Positions 10,847-19,937 of a stretch of DNA of 64,000 nt are shown here, in pieces. The position numbers and the translations under genes were made by a program. Source of the stretch: Pseudomonas sp. WN033 (GTDB lineage Bacteria; Pseudomonadota; Gammaproteobacteria; Pseudomonadales; Pseudomonadaceae). The notes under the pieces are model-generated. The model had not been told where the DNA came from and did not search any database. It saw only the letters and a program-made list of their open reading frames with translations. The stretch lies in NCBI GenBank assembly GCA_002287035.1, contig NSKG01000008.1, positions 124,001 through 188,000 of the forward strand, read 5' to 3'. How positions within the stretch are numbered: position 1 is the stretch's first letter; every line of letters begins with the position of its first letter.

Positions 10847-11781
10847 ACATATTACTGACAGGAGCTACGGGGTTCATTGGATCTGAGATGGCGCGTCAGC
10901 TAAACTTGAAGCAAGAGACTCGCCTTGCTTTAGCGCTTCGCTCGCCAAAGACTATGACGGAAGGTTTGATTCATGTTGTTGGTGACTTGACAGCTGATAC
11001 CGATTGGTCGGTGGCATTAAAAGATCAGCAAGTAGTGATTCATACTGCTGCCCGCGCTCATATCATGAAAGATGAAGTGGTTGATCCTGTGCTTGAGTAT
11101 TGCCGTGTCAACGTAGACGGCACTCTGAACTTGGCTAAGCAGGCAGCAGCAGCAGGCGTTCGTCGTTTTATCTTTATTAGCTCGATTGGCGTTAATGGAA
11201 ATATAAATACTGGTCCATTTACTGCCGCGGATCAGCCTGAGCCCGTTGATGCTTACGCTCAGTCTAAGTGGATGGCAGAGCAAGGTTTGTGGCGTATTCA
11301 GAATGAAACAGGGATGGAGCTTGTAATTATTCGTCCCCCGCTTGTTTATGGGGCCAATGCACCAGGGAATTTCAGTGCTTTGATGCGCTGGGTTAAAAGA
11401 GGGGTCCCTCTACCTTTGGGAGCAGTCCATAACAAACGGACCTTGATTGGTCTTGATAACTTAGTTGACCTCGTCATCAGGTGTATTGATCATCCCGCTG
11501 CTGCTAACCAAATGCTCTTGGCTGGGGATGGCGAAGATATTTCCACAACTGAGCTGCTCAGAGGAGTGGCAAAAGCTATGGGGCGACCTGCCCGACTTAT
11601 ACCCGTACCGGTCACCTGGCTCAAGTTGGCTGCGACACTCATTGGCAAAAAGGCCACGGCTGAAAAGCTATTGGGTTCACTACAGGTTGATATCAGTAAA
11701 ACACGAGAGCTTCTGGGCTGGGAACCTCCGGTTACAGTAGAAGAAGGTTTAAAAAGGTGCTTCCGTGATACGATTGCTTGA
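10843..11781 (+). CDS. NAD-dependent nucleotide-sugar epimerase/reductase, WbpV/WreQ-like
   Basis: This 312-residue extended SDR has GATGFIGSEMARQL at residues 7-20, IFISSIGVNG, and PVDAYAQSKWMAEQ with the YxxxK pair near residue 145. In pseudomonad and rhizobial O-antigen clusters such proteins reduce the 4-keto-6-deoxy-GlcNAc made by WbpM to UDP-QuiNAc or UDP-FucNAc. Position between a GT2 gene and a phosphoglycosyl transferase next to WbpM supports that role. The stereochemistry cannot be read from sequence. The stop overlaps the next gene by 17 bases. Confidence 0.82.
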   Translation: MNILLTGATGFIGSEMARQLNLKQETRLALALRSPKTMTEGLIHVVGDLTADTDWSVALKDQQVVIHTAARAHIMKDEVVDPVLEYCRVNVDGTLNLAKQAAAAGVRRFIFISSIGVNGNINTGPFTAADQPEPVDAYAQSKWMAEQGLWRIQNETGMELVIIRPPLVYGANAPGNFSALMRWVKRGVPLPLGAVHNKRTLIGLDNLVDLVIRCIDHPAAANQMLLAGDGEDISTTELLRGVAKAMGRPARLIPVPVTWLKLAATLIGKKATAEKLLGSLQVDISKTRELLGWEPPVTVEEGLKRCFRDTIA

Positions 11782-12316
11782 TTTTTCTTTCGCGCTACTG
11801 GGACTGGTTTTTGGTTTCCCGGTGCTTTTGCTGATCTACGTGATCGGCCTTTTCGACACCGGCTCCCCGCTGTTTCTGCAGGAGCGAGTTGGGCGTAACA
11901 AAAGGCCCTTTGTTTTGGTCAAATTTCGCACAATGAAGGTTGATACCGCTTCGGTGGCCAGCCACTTGGCATCTGCATCTTCGATTACCAGGCTGGGTAA
12001 TTTCCTGCGTAAAACCAAGCTGGATGAGTTGCCTCAACTGTGGAATGTGCTTAAAGGGGAGATGAGCCTGGTGGGGCCACGCCCCAATTTGTTCAACCAG
12101 GAGGAGCTTATTGCTGAGCGTGATGCCTTGGGCGTGTACTCAGTGCGTCCTGGCATCACCGGCCTGGCCCAGGTGAACGAAATTGACATGTCTACGCCCA
12201 AACTGTTGGCTGAGACCGACGCACGCATGATCAAGGAAATGACCATCGGGCGTTATTTCAGCTATATCTTACAGACGGTGACCGGGAAGGGGTCTGGCGA
12301 CCGGGTTAAACAGTGA
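11765..12316 (+). CDS. Initiating phosphoglycosyl transferase (PglC/WreU-type)
   Basis: The 183-residue protein is a bacterial sugar transferase (PF02397) reduced to its catalytic core. One N-terminal membrane helix or re-entrant segment (residues 4-27) is followed by QERVGRNKRPFVLVKFRTM, the catalytic Asp-Glu dyad in KLDELPQLWNVLKGEMSLVGPRP near residue 95, and RPGITGLAQV. Such monotopic enzymes move sugar-1-phosphate from a UDP-sugar to undecaprenyl phosphate and start O-unit assembly. P. aeruginosa uses the unrelated multi-pass WbpL for this step, so the initiating system differs. The GTG start at 11765 lies inside the preceding gene. Confidence 0.9.
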   Translation: MIRLLDFSFALLGLVFGFPVLLLIYVIGLFDTGSPLFLQERVGRNKRPFVLVKFRTMKVDTASVASHLASASSITRLGNFLRKTKLDELPQLWNVLKGEMSLVGPRPNLFNQEELIAERDALGVYSVRPGITGLAQVNEIDMSTPKLLAETDARMIKEMTIGRYFSYILQTVTGKGSGDRVKQ

Positions 12317-12325
12317 GGGACCAAC

Positions 12326-14311
12326 ATGCTGCGTGAAAAACTCATTGGTCTGCGTCGCCGTTATAAGCGTCTGTTGCAGCTATCTGTCGATATAGTCCTG
12401 ATCTGGTTGGCGCTATGGCTGGCGTTTGTGGTGCGCTTGGGTACGGATGAACTGGTGCATCCGCTGGGTGAGCATTTGTGGCTGTTTTTGGTCGCACCTC
12501 TGATTTCCATCCCGCTCTTTATCCGCATGGGTATGTATCGGGCAGTCTTGCGCTACATGGGCAATGAGGCGCTGCTGACCATCCTCAAGGCGGTAACGCT
12601 GTCGACGCTGCTGCTGGCCTTGGCTATCTATTGGTATCGTGATTCTCCTGTGGTCATTCCCCGTTCTCTGGTAATCAATTACTGGTGGTTGAGTGTGGTT
12701 TTGCTGGGCGGTCTGCGGCTGGTGATGCGTCAGTACTTTCTGGGCGACTGGTACAGCCTCACGGCCTTGCCCTTCGTTAAGCATGAGAATGGCTTGCCCA
12801 AGGTCGTGATTTACGGCGCCGGTTCTGCGGGCAATCAGTTGGTGGCTGCTTTGCGAATGGGCAAGGCGATGGAGCCAGTGGCTTTTATTGATGATGATGA
12901 AACTATCGTCAATCGAGTGATTGCCGGTCTGATGGTCTACAAGTCCTCTCGGATAAAAGCTTTGATTGCCGAGACGGACGCGCAGGAGATATTGCTGGCC
13001 ATGCCGTCGGTTTCACGTGCTCGGCGCCGGGAGATTCTCGATTATCTGGAGCAGTTTCCGTTGCAGGTACGCTCAGTGCCGGGATTTATGGACCTGGCCA
13101 GCGGCAAGGTGCAGGTTGATGACTTGCAGGAAGTGGATATTGCCGACTTGCTTGGGCGTGATGCGGTACCGCCAATGCAGGCGCTGTTCGAGCGGTGTAT
13201 TGCTGACCAGGTTGTGATGGTTACGGGGGCCGGGGGGTCGATTGGTTCGGAGCTATGCCGGCAAATCATAGGCCTGAAGCCCAAAAGCCTGATCCTGTTT
13301 GAACACAGCGAGTTCAATCTTTACAGCATTCACGCCGAGTTGCAGGACAGAATTGAGCGTGAATCCTTGCCGGTGGTGCTGATCCCGATTCTGGGGTCTA
13401 TTCGCAACAGCATTCGCCTGGCTGAGGTCATGCGAACCTGGAAGGTCAATACCGTCTACCACGCGGCTGCTTACAAGCATGTGCCACTGGTGGAGCACAA
13501 TATTGCCGAAGGGGTGCTCAACAATGTGATGGGTACTCTCAATACCGCGCAGGCGGCGATTCGCACCGGGGTGCAGAACTTTGTGCTGATTTCCACCGAC
13601 AAGGCGGTGCGGCCAACCAATGTAATGGGTAGCACCAAACGTTTGGCCGAGATGGTGCTGCAGGCTCTCAGCCAGGAGCCGGGCCCGGTACTGATGGGCG
13701 ATACTTCTGGCGCACATCAGGTCAACCGTACCCGTTTTACCATGGTGCGTTTTGGCAATGTGCTGGGCTCTTCCGGGTCGGTGATTCCGCGTTTTCGCGA
13801 GCAGATTCGCCAGGGCGGGCCGGTGACGGTGACCCATCCGAAGATTACCCGCTATTTCATGACCATTCCCGAGGCGGCGCAGTTAGTGATTCAGGCCGGT
13901 TCCATGGGCCAGGGCGGGGATGTGTTTGTGCTGGATATGGGCCAGCCGGTGAAGATTCTCGACCTGGCCGAGAAGATGATTCATCTGTCGGGTTTATCTG
14001 TGCGCAATGGCAAGAGCCCCAAAGGCGATATCGCCATTGAGTTCACTGGCTTGCGTCCGGGTGAAAAGCTCTATGAAGAGCTGCTGATTGGCGACAATGT
14101 GGCCGTAACCGAGCACCCGATGATTATGCGTGCCAATGAGGACTGTCTGAGCTGGGAAGAGCTGCAGGCTGGGTTGGAAAAGCTGGTGGCTGCGGTAGAG
14201 CGCGAAGACTTCAACGGCGTGCGCCAACTGCTGCGTGAATTGGTAGACGGCTACCGGCCCGAGGGTGAAATCGTTGACTGGATTCACCTGCACAAGAAGC
14301 GTGAGGTATAG
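12326..14311 (+). CDS. wbpM: UDP-GlcNAc 4,6-dehydratase WbpM
   Basis: This 661-residue membrane enzyme has four N-terminal helices (about residues 15-130). A Rossmann-like domain follows with VVIYGAGSAGNQLVAAL near 155, then the catalytic SDR domain with VMVTGAGGSIGSELCRQI near 297 and STDKAVRPTNVMGSTKR near 428. The Met in place of the usual YxxxK tyrosine is normal for WbpM. It makes UDP-4-keto-6-deoxy-GlcNAc, feeding the reductase at 10843. WbpM typically closes pseudomonad O-antigen clusters, and unrelated toxin-antitoxin-like genes follow here. Confidence 0.95.
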   Translation: MLREKLIGLRRRYKRLLQLSVDIVLIWLALWLAFVVRLGTDELVHPLGEHLWLFLVAPLISIPLFIRMGMYRAVLRYMGNEALLTILKAVTLSTLLLALAIYWYRDSPVVIPRSLVINYWWLSVVLLGGLRLVMRQYFLGDWYSLTALPFVKHENGLPKVVIYGAGSAGNQLVAALRMGKAMEPVAFIDDDETIVNRVIAGLMVYKSSRIKALIAETDAQEILLAMPSVSRARRREILDYLEQFPLQVRSVPGFMDLASGKVQVDDLQEVDIADLLGRDAVPPMQALFERCIADQVVMVTGAGGSIGSELCRQIIGLKPKSLILFEHSEFNLYSIHAELQDRIERESLPVVLIPILGSIRNSIRLAEVMRTWKVNTVYHAAAYKHVPLVEHNIAEGVLNNVMGTLNTAQAAIRTGVQNFVLISTDKAVRPTNVMGSTKRLAEMVLQALSQEPGPVLMGDTSGAHQVNRTRFTMVRFGNVLGSSGSVIPRFREQIRQGGPVTVTHPKITRYFMTIPEAAQLVIQAGSMGQGGDVFVLDMGQPVKILDLAEKMIHLSGLSVRNGKSPKGDIAIEFTGLRPGEKLYEELLIGDNVAVTEHPMIMRANEDCLSWEELQAGLEKLVAAVEREDFNGVRQLLRELVDGYRPEGEIVDWIHLHKKREV

Positions 14312-14391
14312 GGGGCGGGTTCGGTACCTGGAAGTTGGCGCTGTGATTCGCTCTGTTATGATTGTGGATAGTCGGGAATAGGTTGAAAGCA

Positions 14392-14814
14392 ATGAGTCAG
14401 GCACAGGATATTCGCTGGCACCAGCGGTTGCAGAACTTTCAGGCGGCCTTCAATGAATTGGATGAGGCTGTGACGTTGAATAATGAGCGCAGCCTTTCCA
14501 AGCTGGAAGAACAGGGCTTGATTCAGGCGTTCGAATATACCTATGAGTTGGCCTGGAATACGATCAAGGATTTTTATCTGTATCAGGGTGAGAGCGGGAT
14601 TCAAGGGAGCCGCGATGCTATCCGGTTGGCATTTGAGCGGGGCTTGATTGCTGAGGGGCCGTCGTGGATGGCCATGATCAAGAGTCGGACGCTGACTTCC
14701 CATACCTACAACCGTGAAACCGCTCGCTTGATCGCGGGTGAAATTCTCAATACCTACCACCCGTTGCTGCAAGCGCTGCTGGTTACTTTGGTGAAGCAAC
14801 GTGACAACGGCTGA
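14392..14814 (+). CDS. HI0074-family nucleotidyltransferase-associated helical protein
   Basis: The 140-residue all-helical protein matches the HI0074 family (nucleotidyltransferase substrate-binding/HEPN-like), with WHQRLQNFQAAFNELDEAV, FEYTYELAWNTIKDFY and SRDAIRLAFERGLI. HI0074 forms a complex with the small nucleotidyltransferase HI0073, the same arrangement as here, because the next gene overlaps by 14 bases and is an MNT protein. The pair is usually regarded as a toxin-antitoxin-like module. The ATG at 14392 is chosen over an upstream ATG at 14362, because family members begin close to this WHQRL segment. Catalytic activity, if any, is not evident from the sequence. Confidence 0.8.
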   Translation: MSQAQDIRWHQRLQNFQAAFNELDEAVTLNNERSLSKLEEQGLIQAFEYTYELAWNTIKDFYLYQGESGIQGSRDAIRLAFERGLIAEGPSWMAMIKSRTLTSHTYNRETARLIAGEILNTYHPLLQALLVTLVKQRDNG

Positions 14815-15115
14815 TTCAGTTTCATCTTTACCAGCAAATCTGCTGGGGCCTGTGCGGGAGGCGCTGGCGTCCTGTCCGGCTGTGCGCCAGGCGATACTTT
14901 TTGGTTCCAGAGCCTTGGGCACTCACCGCCCGAATTCAGATATTGATTTGTGCCTGGATGCGCCTTCTCTGGCGTTTGCTGATTACCTGAAATTGGCAGC
15001 TACGCTGGATGAATTGGTGGCGCCCTATAGCCTTGATCTGGTCTTGATGCACCATATCGAAAATCCTGATTTTCTGGCGCATATCCAACGGGTTGGGGTA
15101 ACGGTGTACCCTTAA
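14801..15115 (+). CDS. Minimal nucleotidyltransferase (MNT, HI0073-type)
   Basis: This 104-residue protein is a minimal nucleotidyltransferase-fold enzyme. The signature GSRALGTHRPNSDIDL fits GS-x10-DxD, with a third carboxylate expected in SLDLVLM near residue 85. Such proteins transfer nucleotides, and in characterised MNT-HEPN pairs they modify the partner. It starts with GTG at 14801 inside the HI0074-like gene and is probably translationally coupled. Whether the pair is a working toxin-antitoxin system is inference from family and arrangement. Confidence 0.85.
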   Translation: MTTADSVSSLPANLLGPVREALASCPAVRQAILFGSRALGTHRPNSDIDLCLDAPSLAFADYLKLAATLDELVAPYSLDLVLMHHIENPDFLAHIQRVGVTVYP

Positions 15116-15131
15116 GGCAGGGTTGATTGCT

Positions 15132-15145
15132 CATCAATTATGATG
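15132..15145. promoter_or_regulatory. Candidate VapB operator
   Basis: A perfect inverted repeat, CATCA-ATTA-TGATG, lies about 37 bases before the vapB start, with a further ATTGATGAT half-like copy about 20 bases on. VapB-type ribbon-helix-helix antitoxins commonly bind short palindromes like this to repress their own operon. No experiment supports it here. Confidence 0.4.
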
Positions 15146-15181
15146 CAGGCTGGTGACAATATTGATGATTGGAGAATGCTG

Positions 15182-15388
15182 ATGCGTACCACAGTATCCA
15201 TTGACGATGAGTTATATCAGCAGGCTTTGGCGTTTGCGGGCCCGGACGTGAGCAACGTCGACCTGGTCCGTGAGGCCATGCGTACTTTTGTGCGTGTTCA
15301 GGCGGCTAAACGCTTGGCCGCTCTTGGTGGTACAGCCCCAGAGATGAAGACGATACCGCGCAGGCGAGCGGCGGGTGACAGTGAGTGA
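15182..15388 (+). CDS. vapB: Type II antitoxin, VapB family
   Basis: The 68-residue protein begins MRTTVSIDDELYQQALAFAG, the ribbon-helix-helix strand and first helix of the VapB/DUF2191 family, followed by LVREAMRTFVRVQAAKRLAALGG. The basic tail (KTIPRRRAAG) would contact VapC. VapB binds and blocks the toxin and represses the operon. The ATG at 15182 fits the family start, while an earlier in-frame ATG at 15140 would add an atypical extension. The stop overlaps the GTG start of vapC. Confidence 0.88.
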   Translation: MRTTVSIDDELYQQALAFAGPDVSNVDLVREAMRTFVRVQAAKRLAALGGTAPEMKTIPRRRAAGDSE

Positions 15389-15759
15389 ATGTACTGGTTG
15401 ATACTTCCGTCTGGGTGTCGCATTTCAAGAAGGCTAACGAGAGCTTGGTCAGTCTGTTGCTGCAGGATCGGGTGCTGACACATGCGATGGTAATTGGTGA
15501 GTTGGCTTGTGGAACGCCACCATCGCGCCAGCAGACTTTTGCCGCACTCTCTCAGCTGGAGCCTGCAGTTACGGCGACCAATGACGAGGTCATGTCTTTG
15601 ATCGACAGGGAGCAACTGTTTGGTCTGGGCTGTGGTTGGGTGGACATATCGCTGCTGGCTTCCGCATTGATTACGCCTGCTTGCCGCTTATGGACTCTCG
15701 ACAAGAGGTTGGCAAAACTGGCGGCCCGCTTTGAGGTTGGCTTCCCCGCTGGGTATTAG
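15385..15759 (+). CDS. vapC: Type II toxin VapC, PIN-domain ribonuclease
   Basis: This is a 124-residue PIN-domain protein. Acidic residues sit at the expected places: LVDTSVW (Asp6), GELACG (Glu near 39), GWVDISLLASAL (Asp near 93) and TLDKRL (Asp near 111). VapC toxins cut RNA, often tRNA or rRNA, when the antitoxin is degraded. The GTG start at 15385 overlaps the vapB stop, the usual coupling. All four acidic positions are present, so the toxin looks active. Confidence 0.9.
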   Translation: MNVLVDTSVWVSHFKKANESLVSLLLQDRVLTHAMVIGELACGTPPSRQQTFAALSQLEPAVTATNDEVMSLIDREQLFGLGCGWVDISLLASALITPACRLWTLDKRLAKLAARFEVGFPAGY

Positions 15760-15822
15760 GCGGCTGAAATAGTTGAAGACTGGAAAGACTCAACTGAGTC
15801 TGGTTAGGGAGTTTGAGTTTCT

Positions 15823-16698
15823 GTGAAAGTTTCCAAGGCGGTGTTGCCCGTTGCCGGGCTGGGTACACGTTTTCTGCCGGCCAGCAAGGCCATTCCCAAA
15901 GAGATGGTCACTGTGGTCGACAAACCAGTGATCCAGTATGTGGTGGAAGAAGCGCTGGCGGCAGGGATTACCGAGATCGTGCTGGTGACCCATGCCAGCA
16001 AGAAGGCAATCGAGGATCACTTCGATATCAATTATGAGCTGGAAGCCGAGCTGGAGCGCCGTGGCAAGCATGAGCTGCTGGAGGTATTGCACAGCATTGC
16101 GCCGCCACAGCTCAAGGTGTCGGCAGTGCGTCAGGGCCGTGCTCTGGGCCTGGGCCATGCCGTAGCTTGCGCGCGCCCGGTGGTGGGTGATGCGCCCTTT
16201 GCGGTGTTGCTGCCGGATGTGCTGGTGAAGCAGGGCGGTACTCCAGACCTGGCGCAAATGACCGACCGCTTCAACCAGACCGGGCATGCCCAGATCATGG
16301 TTGAGCCGGTGCCAATGGAGCAGGTGCACCAGTATGGTGTGGTTGATCTTGGCGGTCAGCCGATTCAGCCGGGTGGTATGGCGGCGATGCAGCGGGTGGT
16401 GGAAAAGCCGCCGCGTGATCAGGCTCCGTCCAACCTGGCGGTGGTCGGGCGTTATGTATTGCCGGCGCGTATCTTCGACCTGCTTGATCAGACCCAGCCA
16501 GGGGCTGGTGGCGAGATTCAGTTGACCGATGCCATCGAAGCACTGCTGGCCGAACAGACGGTTGAAGCCTATCAGCTTCAGGCCCGCTCCTTTGATTGCG
16601 GCAGCAAGCTCGGCTACCTGGAAGCCACGCTGGCCTACGGCACGGCCCACGCGCAACTGGGTGAGGCGTTCAAGGCGTTGATTCGCCAGTATCAATAA
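15823..16698 (+). CDS. galU: UTP-glucose-1-phosphate uridylyltransferase
   Basis: This 291-residue enzyme makes UDP-glucose from UTP and glucose-1-phosphate. [22 protein letters not shown] at residues 8-29 (nucleotide binding), [14 protein letters not shown], and VEKPP near residue 195 mark the GalU family, with normal length. It starts with GTG at 15823, and the downstream gene follows after 10 bases. Its partner in many pseudomonads is a working UDP-glucose dehydrogenase, but here the neighbour is degenerate. Confidence 0.96.
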   Translation: MKVSKAVLPVAGLGTRFLPASKAIPKEMVTVVDKPVIQYVVEEALAAGITEIVLVTHASKKAIEDHFDINYELEAELERRGKHELLEVLHSIAPPQLKVSAVRQGRALGLGHAVACARPVVGDAPFAVLLPDVLVKQGGTPDLAQMTDRFNQTGHAQIMVEPVPMEQVHQYGVVDLGGQPIQPGGMAAMQRVVEKPPRDQAPSNLAVVGRYVLPARIFDLLDQTQPGAGGEIQLTDAIEALLAEQTVEAYQLQARSFDCGSKLGYLEATLAYGTAHAQLGEAFKALIRQYQ

Positions 16699-16708
16699 GA
16701 GCCTGTAC

Positions 16709-18004
16709 ATGCATATCGACGTATACGGCGACACTCTGTGCGCCCATGTGGCGGCTGCGGCGCTGGCTTCGAGCGGGCATGCGGTGACGCTGTTCGTGAG
16801 CGATGCCCAGCAGTTGGCGGCGTTGCAGGCCGGGCATTTGCCTTGGCGTGAGCCGGGGCTGATGGAGCTGATGGCTGAACAGATTGCGTCTGGGCGCTTG
16901 CGGCTAGACGATGCGCAGCAGTTGCCGGCAGCGGTGGGGCAGGTGTTGTGGTTGGCCAAAGCGCCCAATCGGGTTGAACAGGCGCATGCCTTGTTGCAGC
17001 GTTTGGCCGCGCAGGTGCATGGCGACTGGCTGGTAGTCAATCAGTCGACCTTTCCGGTCGGCTCGACCGAGGCTTTGCAGGTTACCCTTGATCAGTGTCG
17101 GTTTGCTGCTGGCGCGCACCATGAAGTGGTCAGTTTGCCGGATCTGCTGACTGAGGGCGCAGCGCTGCAGGGCTTTCTGCGTGCCGAGCAGTGGCTGCTG
17201 GGCGCTGATTCAGAGTGGGCCAGACGTCAGGTGATGGAGCTGCTGCGGCCATTTAATCGTCGCCGCGATGTGGTGCAGGTGATGCGCCCGCGTGAGGCGG
17301 AGTTCACCAAACTGGCGATCAGCGGCATGCTGGCGACCCGTTTGAGCTATATGAACGATATGGCCAATCTGGCGGATACCCTGGGCGTTGATATCGAACG
17401 GGTGCGTTTGGGGATGGGCGCGGACTCGCGTATCGGTGAGGCCTATCTGTATCCGGGCTGTGGTTTTGGTGGTTTGAAATTTTCCCGCGATGTGATGAGC
17501 CTGGCTTCGACCCTTGAGGTCAGCGGCATGCAGGCGCAGTTGCTCGATCAGGTGTTGCGGATCAACGAGCGCCAGAAGGAAGTGCTGTTTCGTAAGCTGT
17601 GGCGCCATTATGGCACCCATCTCAAGGGCCGTCGGGTGGCGATCTGGGGTGTGGCATTCAAGCCGGAAACCGGGCGGATCGACAACGCGCCCTCGCTGCG
17701 CATGCTTGAAGCGCTCTGGGCGCAGGGTGTGCAGGTGCATGTGCATGATCCGCAGGCCTTGCCCGAGTTGCGAAGCTGGGCCGGTGAGCGTGCCGATCTG
17801 ATTCTGCATGATGATCCTTATAGCGCTGCCGAGCAGGCCGATGCACTGGTGCTGCTGACTGAATGGAAGGCTTACTGGAGCCCGGATTTCCCGCGTCTGG
17901 CCCAGAGCATGAAAGCACCGTTGCTGCTGGATGGGCGCAACATCTGGGACCCGGATTTTGTCCGTGAACATGGGTTCGACTATTACGGCATTGGACGGCG
18001 TTGA
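16709..18004 (+). CDS. UDP-glucose dehydrogenase-like protein lacking catalytic residues
   Basis: The 431-residue protein aligns end to end with UDP-glucose/GDP-mannose dehydrogenases, for example [34 protein letters not shown] and [13 protein letters not shown]. Its key residues are missing. The Rossmann GxGxxG is replaced by YGDTLCA. The NPEFLREG segment reads LPDLLTEG. The GGSCFPKD catalytic motif reads GGLKFSRD, putting Lys257 where the nucleophilic cysteine should be, and the conserved Arg of the C-terminal REAPS motif is changed (IDNAPS). The frame is intact, and its stop overlaps the pgi start. Oxidation of UDP-glucose is therefore unlikely, and a structural or regulatory role is possible. 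Confidence 0.8.
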   Translation: MHIDVYGDTLCAHVAAAALASSGHAVTLFVSDAQQLAALQAGHLPWREPGLMELMAEQIASGRLRLDDAQQLPAAVGQVLWLAKAPNRVEQAHALLQRLAAQVHGDWLVVNQSTFPVGSTEALQVTLDQCRFAAGAHHEVVSLPDLLTEGAALQGFLRAEQWLLGADSEWARRQVMELLRPFNRRRDVVQVMRPREAEFTKLAISGMLATRLSYMNDMANLADTLGVDIERVRLGMGADSRIGEAYLYPGCGFGGLKFSRDVMSLASTLEVSGMQAQLLDQVLRINERQKEVLFRKLWRHYGTHLKGRRVAIWGVAFKPETGRIDNAPSLRMLEALWAQGVQVHVHDPQALPELRSWAGERADLILHDDPYSAAEQADALVLLTEWKAYWSPDFPRLAQSMKAPLLLDGRNIWDPDFVREHGFDYYGIGRR

Positions 18005-19644
18005 TGACAGCAGTGAATGAAACCCAGTGGGTGGCGCTTGAGCAGCACCGCCAGCAGATTCAGGGGCAGCACCTGGCCCGGTTGTTTGCCGCCGATTCTG
18101 AGCGCTTTGAACGCTTGCACCGGCGCTTGGGACCGCTGCTGCTGGATTTTTCCAAGCAGCGTTTGAATGAAGACACCTTGCAGCACCTGTTTGCACTGGC
18201 TGACGCCTATGATTTGCGTGGCTGGATCAATCGCCTGTTTGCCGGTGAGCCGGTCAACCATACCGAGGGTCGCCCAGCCATGCACTGGGCGTTGCGCCTG
18301 CCGGCGGGCAAGAGCTGTGTGGTTGACGGTGAGGATGTCACTGCACTGGTGCAGGCCCAGCTTGAGCGGATGGACGTGCTGGTGTCCAAGATTCATGCCG
18401 GGCAATGGCGTGGCGCGACCGGTGAGGTTATCACCGATGTGGTCAATATCGGTGTGGGTGGTTCTGACCTGGGGCCGCTGATGGTGTCCGAGGCGTTGGC
18501 CGACTTTGCTGCTGATACGGCTGCGCCGCTGCGCATGCATTTCGCATCGACCATGGATGGCAGTCAGTTGGCCCAGTTGCTGCGCACTCTGGACCCGCAT
18601 GCGACGCTGTTTGTGATTTCATCCAAATCCTTTACCACGGTAGACACGCTGAGTAATGCCGCAACGGCCCGGCAGTGGCTGGAGCGTACGTTGGGCGATT
18701 GTGCCGGGTTGTTGGATTGTCATTTTCTTGGGGTATCTTCGGCTGCTGGCAAGATGACCGAATGGGGAATTGCGCCAGACAATCAGTTGCAGATCTGGGA
18801 CTGGGTCGGCGGGCGTTACTCGTTCTGGTCGGCGATTGGTCTGCCGATTGCCTTGACGGTGGGCATGCAGGGTTTTCGCGACTTGCTGGCGGGCGCCCAT
18901 GCGGTGGATGAGCATTTCCGTCAGGCCGAGTGGGCGCAGAATGTGCCGGTTCTGATGGCGCTGATCGGGGTTTGGAACGTCAATGTGCTGGGTATCAACG
19001 CGTTGGCGGTGTTGCCCTACGATGGCCGGCTCAAACAGTTGCCGCTGTATCTGGAGCAGTTGGAAATGGAGTCCAACGGCAAGAGCGTGCGGCGCGACGG
19101 TACGCCGGTTGAGCATTCAACTTGCCCGATTATCTGGGGCGACGTGGGCCCAAATGCCCAGCATGCGTTTTACCAGTTGCTGCATCAGGGTACTGAGGCA
19201 GTGACCTGCGACTTCATCATGCCGGCCCGGCGTTACCGTGAGCAGGCCCATAGCGTGGCTGCGCGTGAGCTTCTGGCTCAGCATGAACTGGCGCTGGCCA
19301 ATTGTCTGGCCCAGTCGCGCCTGCTGGCGTTGGGAGACGGGGCGTTGGATGATCCGGAAGCGTTGCCGGCCTATCAGCGCTATCGCGGCAACCAGCCCAG
19401 CTCGACCCTGTTGCTGGATGAGCTAACGCCGTACACTTTGGGTATGCTGATTGCGTTGTACGAGCACAAGGTGTTTGTGCAGTCGGTACTGTGGGATATC
19501 AACCCCTTCGATCAGTGGGGGGTGGAAATGGGCAAGCGCATTGCCGTGCAGACTCTTGAACGTTTGCGCGGCGCAGCCGTCACCGAGCGTAGCGATGCTT
19601 CTACTGAAGGGTTGCTGGCGTTCATTCAGGGCAATCATAAGTAA
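18004..19644 (+). CDS. pgi: Glucose-6-phosphate isomerase
   Basis: The 546-residue enzyme interconverts glucose-6-phosphate and fructose-6-phosphate. [14 protein letters not shown] near residue 150, [11 protein letters not shown] near 203 and the PGI signature [12 protein letters not shown] near 270 are intact. A second signature lies in [11 protein letters not shown] near 500. ATG at 18004 overlaps the preceding stop. An in-frame TTG at 18001 is less likely. It links central metabolism to the nucleotide-sugar genes around it (galU, manB, galE, glmS). Confidence 0.97.
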   Translation: MTAVNETQWVALEQHRQQIQGQHLARLFAADSERFERLHRRLGPLLLDFSKQRLNEDTLQHLFALADAYDLRGWINRLFAGEPVNHTEGRPAMHWALRLPAGKSCVVDGEDVTALVQAQLERMDVLVSKIHAGQWRGATGEVITDVVNIGVGGSDLGPLMVSEALADFAADTAAPLRMHFASTMDGSQLAQLLRTLDPHATLFVISSKSFTTVDTLSNAATARQWLERTLGDCAGLLDCHFLGVSSAAGKMTEWGIAPDNQLQIWDWVGGRYSFWSAIGLPIALTVGMQGFRDLLAGAHAVDEHFRQAEWAQNVPVLMALIGVWNVNVLGINALAVLPYDGRLKQLPLYLEQLEMESNGKSVRRDGTPVEHSTCPIIWGDVGPNAQHAFYQLLHQGTEAVTCDFIMPARRYREQAHSVAARELLAQHELALANCLAQSRLLALGDGALDDPEALPAYQRYRGNQPSSTLLLDELTPYTLGMLIALYEHKVFVQSVLWDINPFDQWGVEMGKRIAVQTLERLRGAAVTERSDASTEGLLAFIQGNHK

Positions 19645-19675
19645 AACCAGCCCGACTTTATCTGTGCTCCTTGAT

Positions 19676-19777
19676 CGTCATTGCGAGGCGCGACCCGCCC
19701 GTCATTGCGAGGAGCGCAGCGACGTGGCAATCCAGAGTGCGCATGGATCACCACGCGGCTGCGCCGCTCGTGATGAC
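19676..19777. repeat. CGTCATTGCGAG palindromic repeat, first copy plus partial unit
   Basis: A full unit spans 19700-19777, opening with CGTCATTGCGAG and closing with CTCGTGATGACG, so the ends pair as a hairpin. The inner part GAGCGCAGCGACGTGGCA is the core of a repeat seen in many proteobacterial genomes. A truncated head (CGTCATTGCGAGG) lies just upstream at 19676. No gene is carried. The unit could fold in the pgi transcript. Confidence 0.8.
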
Positions 19778-19822
19778 GGAGAGGGGGCTTGTTGATGCAA
19801 GTGCCCGGAGAGACGCCTGCCA

Positions 19823-19900
19823 CGTCATTGCGAGGAGCGTAGCGACGTGGCAATCCAGAGTGCGCATGGATCGCCGCGCGGTCACACCACTCGTGATGAC
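19823..19900. repeat. CGTCATTGCGAG palindromic repeat, second copy
   Basis: This 78-base unit matches the copy at 19700-19777 closely in length and sequence. It opens with CGTCATTGCGAG and closes with CTCGTGATGAC. The differences are concentrated near the hairpin centre. It ends 38 bases before the phosphomannomutase start. Confidence 0.8.
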
Positions 19901-19937
19901 CAAGTAGAACCTATTGGCTTTTTTATATGGAGATCAC

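Noticed and set aside
15790-17040. Long open frame on the minus strand opposite galU and ugd-like gene
   Set aside because: Low-complexity composition and full overlap with two well-supported plus-strand genes; it is a shadow frame.
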